Part shown: piece by piece, positions 7,381 to 16,000 of the stretch
Layout: each line of letters starts with the position of its first letter
How positions within the stretch are numbered: the stretch's first letter is position 1
Assembly (NCBI GenBank): GCA_042095835.1
Contig: JBELML010000122.1
Span: 1 to 19,048, forward strand
DNA from: DATFKA01 sp042095835
GTDB taxonomy: Bacteria; Bacteroidota; Bacteroidia; Chitinophagales; Saprospiraceae
Reading direction: 5' to 3'
Length of the DNA stretch: 19,048 bases
Notes under the pieces: model-generated
Databases searched by the model: none
Told to the model about the DNA's origin: nothing
The model's input: the letters and a program-made list of their open reading frames with translations, nothing else
Translations under genes and position numbers: made by a program

Positions 7381-8733
7381 ATGCAAAAAATACTCATCAT
7401 TGACGATGATCAGACGGTTTGCTTTTCAATCAGCTTATTATTAAAAAGAGCTGGTTACAAAACGAATTTTATTAACCATCCAAAAGGATTAGATCGGACT
7501 ATTGCCAACGATATGCCCGATCTCATCCTACTGGATATGAACTTCACCATAGAAACAACTGGAAAACAAGGCCTGAAAACCCTTGATTTAATCCAAAAAA
7601 ACCATCCAGGGATTCCTGTGATTTTAATGACTGGATGGGCCACCGTACAATTGGCAGTCCAAGGCATGAAATCAGGTGCCAGTGATTTCATTGCCAAACC
7701 TTGGGACAACAAACAATTACTCAGCAGCATCCGAACGATCCTGGATATCAAAAAGGAAAAGGCAGACCAAGACCTCAGCCAACTTCCGGATTTTGATCGT
7801 ATCCTTGGTCAAGATCCTCGCTTAAAACACGTTTTAGAAACAGCCAAACGCGTGAGTCAGACCGATGCCAGCGTCCTTATCTTAGGAGAAAGTGGAACGG
7901 GAAAAGAGCTGCTCGCCGAAGCGATTCACTATGCCAGCCCAAGAAATGAAAACCCTTTCGTCCGAGTCAATATGGGCGGCATCTCTAGTTCTTTGTTCGA
8001 GAGTGAGATGTTTGGCCATAAAAAAGGAGCCTTTACCGATGCCTATGCAGATAGAAAAGGGCGCTTTACGGTAGCCAATGGAGGTAGCATTTTTCTAGAT
8101 GAAATTGGAGACCTTCCCTTAGCCAATCAGGTCAAGCTACTACGTGTTTTACAGGAAAAAACTTTCGAAGTATTGGGTAGTAGCAATACCCAAAAGGTAG
8201 ATGTAAGGATCATCAGTGCGACCAATAAAAATCTGGAAGAAATGGTCGCTGAAGGCAGCTTTCGAGAGGATTTATTCTACCGAATCAACCTCATCCAACT
8301 AGAGCTTCCTCCTTTGAGACAACGACCAGGTGATATCCCCATTTTGGTTAATCAATTCCTGGCTCAGATAGAAAAAAACTACCAAAAAACAGGCGTGACC
8401 ATCAACGAATCGGCTATTAATTGGCTACAAAGACAGCAATTCCCAGGCAACATTCGCCAACTGAAGAACCTCATTGAACGGGCAGTACTCATGGCTCCTA
8501 AAACAAAGCTCGAATTAGAAGATGTAAGAATGCATTATCAGGAGTATAATAAAGCCAATTCTGATTTACCCGAGGTCGGCACCATCTCTCTTGAAGAAAT
8601 GGAAAGACAAATGATCCTGAAAACTTTGGCATTTCATGCTAAAAACATTAGTCTTACAGCCAAATCTTTGGGCTTGACCCGATCATCGCTCTACCGCAGG
8701 TTACAGAAATTCGATATCCCTTATGACAATTAG
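7381..8733 (+). CDS. NtrC-family sigma-54-dependent response regulator
   Basis: This is a transcription activator that would switch on sigma-54 promoters when phosphorylated. Its 450 residues split into a receiver domain (1-120; acidic pocket Asp8-Asp10, phospho-acceptor Asp52, Thr84, Lys107), an AAA+ domain (about 140-375) and a Fis-type helix-turn-helix (about 408-445). AAA+ motifs are Walker A G-E-S-G-T-G-K-E (169-176), the sigma-54-contacting loop as G-A-F-T-D-A (216-221) instead of the usual GAFTGA, Walker B I-F-L-D-E (237-241) and an R-finger region near 295-301. It starts 21 bp after the second permease and overlaps the kinase gene by 11 bp, so kinase and regulator are a cognate pair. 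The sigma-54-like promoter and palindrome upstream of the operon make autoregulation likely, though this is an inference. Confidence 0.95.
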   Translation: MQKILIIDDDQTVCFSISLLLKRAGYKTNFINHPKGLDRTIANDMPDLILLDMNFTIETTGKQGLKTLDLIQKNHPGIPVILMTGWATVQLAVQGMKSGASDFIAKPWDNKQLLSSIRTILDIKKEKADQDLSQLPDFDRILGQDPRLKHVLETAKRVSQTDASVLILGESGTGKELLAEAIHYASPRNENPFVRVNMGGISSSLFESEMFGHKKGAFTDAYADRKGRFTVANGGSIFLDEIGDLPLANQVKLLRVLQEKTFEVLGSSNTQKVDVRIISATNKNLEEMVAEGSFREDLFYRINLIQLELPPLRQRPGDIPILVNQFLAQIEKNYQKTGVTINESAINWLQRQQFPGNIRQLKNLIERAVLMAPKTKLELEDVRMHYQEYNKANSDLPEVGTISLEEMERQMILKTLAFHAKNISLTAKSLGLTRSSLYRRLQKFDIPYDN

Positions 8734-10021
8734 TCTTAAATATTTCTTGTTTATCCTTATCATCCACAGCTTGATCACCTATCTGGTTTTCTTATTGCTA
8801 CAGGATCAAAAGGGATTATTTATTCTTTCAGAAATTCTGATCATTGTCTCCCTTTTTCTCTCGTATCAAATCTACGTCGGGTTTATCAAACCTATACAGT
8901 TCATGGCTAATGGTGTGAATGCCTTAGCGGATCAGGATTTCTCCGTACAATACCTCAGGACTAATTCCAGAGAACTGAATGAATTGATTGAGGTCTATAA
9001 CAAAATGATTGTCAATATTCGCGAAGAGCGGATTCAACTACAAGAACAACATTACTTTTTACAAAAACTCATCCAAGCCTATCCTGCTGGTGTTATCCTG
9101 CTGGATTATGATGAGAAAATAGCCGACATCAATCCCTCTGCCCTTAAAATTTTAAACCTGGAACAAGCTCCTACCGGTACGGCCTTGGAATCGATCCAGC
9201 ACCCGATAATCGAACCCTTGATGAACTTAAGTATCGGCGATGCCACCATTATCAAAGGTCGGGGTTTAGAGCAGTTCAAGTGTGAAGCGGCTCAATTTGT
9301 GCATCGAGGTTTCACTAGGCGTTTTTACCTCATCCAGGAATTATCAAAAGAGATCATTTTAGCAGAAAAACGAGCCTATGGCAAGGTCATTCGTATGATG
9401 GCCCACGAAGTCAATAATTCGATTGGTGCAACAAACTCGATTATCCATTCCTCTATTGATCATTTAGCAGATGCGGCCACAGAAGATGATATAATGATCA
9501 AAGAAGCATTAGAGACGGCAGCCTCCAGAAATGAAAACCTCGCCCAGTTTATGAAAAACTTTGCAGAAGTGGTGCGATTACCAGAGCCGAAGCGAAAACC
9601 CACTTCTCTCCAAAAGCTAGTACGCGACGTCAGTACTTTTATGGAACCAGCAGCCTACCAGCAGCAAATTGTCTTTAAATATGAGATGCTAGAAAGTGAA
9701 GGTATTAAAGTTAATCTAGATGCTCAGCAAATGGAGCAGGCCCTTGTAAATATTGTCAAAAATGCGATTGAAGCTATTGGAGAAAAGGGTACCATTCTTT
9801 TTAAAGTAGCCACCTACCCTACTCGCTTGATCATTGCCAATGATGGGCCTACGATAGCAGATGAAGTAGCTGAAAAAATATTCACTCCTTTCTTTAGCAC
9901 CAAACAGGATGGGCAAGGGATCGGTCTGACCCTGGTGAGGGAAATCATGAATAATCACGATGCATCCATTAGCCTCACTACCAAACCGGATGGTTGGACG
10001 GTTTGTGAGATTATTTTTTAG
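8723..10021 (+). CDS. Sensor histidine kinase, NtrB-like, with minimal periplasmic loop
   Basis: This is the cognate kinase of the preceding regulator, with 432 residues. Two transmembrane helices (about 6-26 and 32-55) are joined by only about five residues, so there is essentially no extracytoplasmic sensor. A HAMP-like linker (about 55-105) and a PAS-like domain (about 112-205) follow. The H-box has His228 in M-M-A-H-E-V-N-N. The catalytic domain has N-box N-I-V-K-N-A-I-E-A (Asn343/Asn347), G1 box A-N-D-G-P (Asp374, without the second glycine of D-x-G-x-G), F-box F-T-P-F-F-S-T-K and G2 box G-Q-G-I-G-L. The layout matches intramembrane-sensing kinases, which are often encoded beside ABC exporters. 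The start ATG lies inside the end of the regulator gene (11-bp overlap), implying translational coupling. Confidence 0.94.
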   Translation: MTISLKYFLFILIIHSLITYLVFLLLQDQKGLFILSEILIIVSLFLSYQIYVGFIKPIQFMANGVNALADQDFSVQYLRTNSRELNELIEVYNKMIVNIREERIQLQEQHYFLQKLIQAYPAGVILLDYDEKIADINPSALKILNLEQAPTGTALESIQHPIIEPLMNLSIGDATIIKGRGLEQFKCEAAQFVHRGFTRRFYLIQELSKEIILAEKRAYGKVIRMMAHEVNNSIGATNSIIHSSIDHLADAATEDDIMIKEALETAASRNENLAQFMKNFAEVVRLPEPKRKPTSLQKLVRDVSTFMEPAAYQQQIVFKYEMLESEGIKVNLDAQQMEQALVNIVKNAIEAIGEKGTILFKVATYPTRLIIANDGPTIADEVAEKIFTPFFSTKQDGQGIGLTLVREIMNNHDASISLTTKPDGWTVCEIIF

Positions 10022-10022
10022 C

Positions 10023-10057
10023 ATTCTACCGCCCCAAAATTTTCGAGGCAGTAGAAT
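10023..10057. terminator. Hairpin between convergent genes, possible bidirectional terminator
   Basis: ATTCTACCGCC (10023-10033) pairs with GGCAGTAGAAT (10047-10057), an 11-bp stem around a 13-nt loop that contains AAAATTTT. On the plus-strand RNA there is one C-A mismatch; on the minus-strand RNA the same position is a U-G wobble, so the stem is stronger for the giant gene. It fills the 48-bp gap between the kinase stop and the stop of the giant gene. No downstream U-run is present on either strand, so intrinsic termination is not certain. Confidence 0.5.
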
Positions 10058-10069
10058 ACAAAGAAAGTG

Positions 10070-13000
10070 CTAATGCACAATGATCATTTTGCGGGTAGCA
10101 TTATAAGAATCGCTTTGAAAACGATAATACAATACGCCAGCAGTGAATCGAGCAGTCTCTAATCGAACTACCTGCTTACCAGCTCCAAATTCTTGGTCTA
10201 TTACCTGAAGTAAGGTACCATTCTGATCCAAAATTTCTAATCGACCATCTACTGCCTTGGGCAAGTAGAATTCGATATAAGTCTCCAACATAGCTGGATT
10301 CGGGTAGTTTTGGAACAGGTCGAAAGCCTCAGCAATAGTCGTATTTCCTGTAAATTCCAGCGCAAACGATCTAGTTGTCTGATCCTTATGATAAGCCTCA
10401 CCAACTAAAGTCCGTGAGCTTAAACTGATACTTTCTCTTAGTGATGTAGTGGCTTTTGCTTGGATACTTAAAGTTAGTAGTGGTTCATCAAAATCACCAA
10501 TGGAAGGTAGCTGATAAGCCGCCATATTGATTTGCCCCTGATCCTTGAACAAGGCAATAGCCTGCTCATTTAAAATACGGCTATTCACCTCAACGATTTT
10601 CAATTTTCCCATATCTAATTGAAGCCCCAACTGAAAGCCCTCTAATTGAGATAGCTCGTCTAGGTAAATGGGTACTTCATAAGTATCGCCTGAACTTAGG
10701 GATAAGGTATCCATCCTTAGCAGGACAGATTCTCCACGGTTCCTAGCATCAATATTGGCAAAAGTCGAAGGATTGATCGAGTTGTTCACATCTCCTACCT
10801 TGATGGCTACAAAATCCGCATCGGTGTATTCCTGGTCCAAATTATTGATATTAATCACATTCGGAATAGGTGCAGCCCAGGGATTGATTGGATTAATGAA
10901 CGTATGGTTCGCATCTATAAATCGCCAACTGTCGGTATTATCTAGCTCCGCTTCAATTCCAAGGATAATTTTTTGTAATTGAATCAAATCAAGTACAGAG
11001 ATATTACCAGAGTTATTAGCATCTGCTGCCAGGATTTTATACGGCGTTTCAAGGAGTTTGACCCCAAGGATATGCTTCCTGATTAAGATCAGATCAAAGG
11101 TAGATACGCCACCTCGGTAGTTACCATCCATACTTGGTCTGACCGTGAAGTCTTGTCCTTCCTCCAATTCTGTAAAGTTGTAAAAACCTAAATTGGATGA
11201 CATCACCATTTGCTGCTGGCCACCGCTTAGCTGCACCTCTACATCTTTTACAGGTTCATCTAACTCTGTACGGACAATCCCATAAATAGCACCGGCAGGC
11301 GTATCATTACAAGCATCGGAGTTATTTTGTACATCTATAAAAGTATTACAAAAAGCATTATTCCCGGCCTGATCCCAAACGTGTACTTCTACCAAGACAA
11401 TTCCCAAATCATTACAAGTCAAAATCAAACTATCCTGCTCTGGTGAAGGCATTAGACCTCTTCGGTTAATGCTGTAAGTAACCGGCCCTGAGCAATCGTC
11501 GATAGGGCTCGCTGCGTAGGCCGTTGCTGGAACTAAGGCCATTGCTAAATCAAGCTCCATGTCGCCATCTACATCGATTGGCTCGTTCAATCGACTTAGC
11601 TCTGCTACCAAGCCATCTTGGCAAATGGGGCCAGGCGCTTTACAATCGACAACAGTGAAAATAACCTCTGATTTTGTTTCATTGCCACATCCATCTTCTG
11701 CGGTGATTAGAAACCGATGGGTACCTATTGGGAATACGCCCACCAATTCGAAGTTGGGATAAGTACCTCTAATATCCGCAGCAGGCAAAGCATAATCACT
11801 TATTCTATCATTCAATTCGTCAACAATGACATCGATATCCAGATCATCACCACTACAAGTTTCATCTACCGAGAAGGCATATTCTACGATACCTTCACAG
11901 CTTAGATCAGAACTACAATAGTCATCTGGGCTTGGTGTATTCAAGCTAGGTGCTACCGTATCGGTGACATTAATGTATTGGGTATATTGCCAGAATCCAA
12001 CCGAACGTAGGCTAAGGGTTTCTTCACTACTGATCCAATAGCCATAAGGATTGGAAACCGTATCATCCTCAATTCCTCTTTCATTTAAAGTCGGAATAGA
12101 ATCTGTTGGATCAATATTACGATCCAGGTAGGTTTCTCCTTCTCTGGTGACGCGCAGCCAGACCGCTTCATCGCCTCTTTCTCCATCCAAATCGGCATCT
12201 CTTGACACCACCACAGGATCAGAAATACCATCGTATTCACACCAATTGATCACTTGATAAATCCGTTCTAGACGGAAGCAAGCTCCAGCAGATAGTGCGA
12301 TTTCATCATCTTGGACATTAACAGCCAACATCTCGCAGGCCATTTCCACTAGTTCTAAGGTATCTATAATTGGATCTCCACAGATCAAATCGACATCAGC
12401 AGGAAATTTTATACCATAATCGAAAATTGGCTCAATAGTGATGGTTTGCTCACAGTCTCCAAAACCTACATTATCAAAATTATCTACCACTCTAAATCGA
12501 CGGGTGACCGTGCCGACTCCGCAGTTATCCAAATCAATCTCAGGAGATAATTCTTCCCAGTAAGCTTCGCAGTTTTCGATTATCCCAGGTATACCAAAGC
12601 TATTTTGCAAATAAGCTAGATCATTGGGATCAAACCCGGCAGGTAAAGCATCGCATTCAACTTTTACATTAACCGGTGGTATACACTCTGGAGCGATTTT
12701 ATCCTCAACGATTATTCTGGAGTTACAGACATTAGCGTTCCCCTTTTGATCTATTGTCCTGAGTTCTACAGTTACTAATTTCCCTGCATCGCAGCATGTG
12801 ACCTCGATAAAATCTGCCCAATCTGTGTAATAAGCTTCAGTAGAATCTCCGCATTCTAAGGGCACAAGTCTCCGTAGTTTCAAATCAATGTCGGTACCGT
12901 CGCAGTTGTCTCGACTACCTTCGTCAATATCAGTAGGTAATACAAAGGCGGTATTAAAGCTACTCAAAGAGATAATGATATCATCGTTACAAAAAGCAAC

Positions 13001-16000
13001 AGGAGGAACTATATCAAGTACTCGGAATGCGCAGGTGTCAACGGTTTGATTGTTGCACTCATCCGTAACCGTATAGACAAAGAAGTGATTACCTACCGGA
13101 ACATCCCTAACTTCTCCATTAATGTATTCCAAACCGCGTAGTTCTGTAAAGATGGAATCCCGTAAAGGAAAGCCAAATTGATCGCGCGTCTGCCAAGTAA
13201 ACACCCTTGTTTGAACGGTATATTCGGAGCATTCTTCAACCATTGGCATGGGCATATCAATATTGGCCAAGCAATTAAAACCAGAAGTGCTAAATTCTAG
13301 CATATCATCAGGTAGTCCATTGAAATCTAGGTCCACTTCTGGGCAGCTGACGACAGGTGCCACAAAGTCTCCAACGGCTATCACCTGCTCCTCTACACTA
13401 ATCGTTCTATTAAGGCACTCATCAAATAATCGCCAAGTTCGGATAGCTCCATCGCGGGCGGTACAATTGGTCACATCTACATCTTCATAAAGCAGTGCAT
13501 AACCACAAAGTCTAAAGTTCAAGAGATCAAGAGTATCTCCAAAGCCATTAATTACAGAAGGTGCTCCAGAGACATTGGGTGAAATCCGGCCATTATCATC
13601 GGTTTCGAAGGGATCGGCTTCGCAATCTAGGTTGAGGTTAATATCATCTGGAAAAAAGATTTCGCTGATTTCTGGTCGCTCAAAATAGATCAGCTGCTCA
13701 CAAACAGATTCGTTGCCAAATTCATCGTTTGCAGTGAAAGTCCTACGAATAATCGTCACCGATCCAGCAGCACAACCACCATTCGCAATGAGGGCATCTC
13801 TAAATCGTAGATTAGTACCTGTACAATTATCGACTACAATTGGTCTACCTGTATAAAGTCGATTAGTAGAATCTAGAGTAGCTGGGTTGTTGAGAATGGA
13901 GTCTACATCGGTACAAATAAATCGATTCTGGATATCTCCCGGGCACTCCACAATTTCAGGACCTCTTACGTCTCTAAGTCGAATATTACCAGAACAAATC
14001 CTTCCACTTGGCTTATGCTGAACAATAGCTCTCAGCGTTTGTCCTGCAAAAATGGAAGGAACCGGATTGGGTACTCCCTGATTGTTTAAAGAAAGGAAAA
14101 CCTGGTAGTCATCATAGCAGAAATATTCTCCTGAAAGAATCATCTCTGGGATGATTTCGATTTCACAGGAAGCATTAGAAGTCACGGAGACCAGGTCAAC
14201 ACAAGCAAAGAAGGGGTTGGTTTCTGTAACTTCAATTTCTTTGACCACACTTTCGGTACAGCCAACATTTGAGGGATTATTTAGGCTAGCTGGGTCTCCT
14301 GCATTGAAAGTATATTCAATACGATGGGTACCTACACCCAAGGCCATGGGATCAATAGTATCTGCCGGCTGCCCATTTACAGTAAAAGATCCTGTACCAA
14401 TTACCCCATTAGCTACTTCAGCCTGCAAGCCAATTGGATCAGTATAAAGGCAGATAGGGCCATCCAAGCCCATGATCACAGGTTGTGGGTAAAAACAAAT
14501 ATTTGATATGGTCAAATCTGCAAAAAATGCGCTTTCTGCTACTACGGTATAGCCTAGCCCATCTAGGTGTACCCCTTGCAAAGTATAAATGCTACTATCT
14601 GCATTGATCGGCACCTCAACAAATGCAGTTCCTACCGTAAAGGGTAATAAAGTAGCCGGATTTAATAAACTGGTAGATTTAACCGTCCATATTTGATTCT
14701 TGGTAGTTGGTCCGATGACAACTTGCTCGTTAAAGGTGCGGTTGCCTCGACAGCTACAGGGATCTGCAATATCAGGTCCATTTTCATTAGAGAATGCAGG
14801 TTCATTACAAGCACTTGAGGCGACAATCCCTACTACTACATCGCAGTGGTCTTCATTATTTGATGCATCCGATACTCGAACAGTTAAGGTATTAAATCCT
14901 ACATCAGCACAGTCGAAGGTCGTTTCACTGATCGCATATTCGGTTATCCCACAGTTATCTGTACTCCCATTATCAACTAGCATTGAATCTACTACCAGCA
15001 TACCATCTCCTCCTAACTGAACCAAGACTGTATCTTTACAAAGAGCCATTGGAGCTTCATTATCCACTACGGTGATGGTAAAACTACAAGAGTCTTTTTG
15101 TCCATTTGTATCTGTAATCAACCATTGAACCAGATGTGCTCCTACTGGAAAGTCGGCGCCCAGCAGCGTACTATCAAAGACCGCAGCAGCATTGTCATGA
15201 ACAACACTACTAATGCCGCAATTATCTTCGACATTACTTGGGTTGAATCGCTGATCAAGGATAACCACTCCGCAGGCTCCGAGCCCATCGGCATCTGAAT
15301 TTACCGTAGTACTTTGTGGACAGTTAAAAGTAGGTTTACGATCATCAATGATGGTCACTAATACTGCTTCTTGGCTTACATTGCCATCGATATCTCTTCC
15401 TGATAGTTGTAAGACATTTTGACCTAAATCACTACAATCGAAGGTCGATTGGTCTAGCCAAAAACTATCGATACTACAATTGTCTGTACTCCCATCGTCT
15501 AAAGTGTCAGGATTGATCCTTACCGTACCATCTAGGCCAAGTGCAAGTGTAATAGCTCGTGCGTTTAATCTTGGGAAATCCTTATCCACAACTGTAACCG
15601 TAGCATGACAGGTGTCAAGATTATTGCTGGCATCAGTAGCCGTCAAGACCACGGAGTTGGGGCCTAATTCTGCACAATCGAATGAGGTAGAGTCGAGCAT
15701 CAAGGATTGAATACCACAATTATCCTCACTCAAATTATTAATCAAGTCTGGTGTCAACAAAGCAGCACCATCTGGTCCTAGTGCCAACTCAAAATCTTTA
15801 CACTTAGCTTGAGGAGCAATCGTATCAAGGACGCTAATAGTGACCGAACAACTATCTTTATTCCCCGCTTTATCTTCAATATTCAGTTGAATGGATTGAT
15901 CTGCCAGGGTAGCGCAAGTAAAACTTGAAGGACTTAAAGTGATACTTTCCAATGCCCCACAGTTATCCAATGAACCATCATTGATGTCTTCTACACTTAG

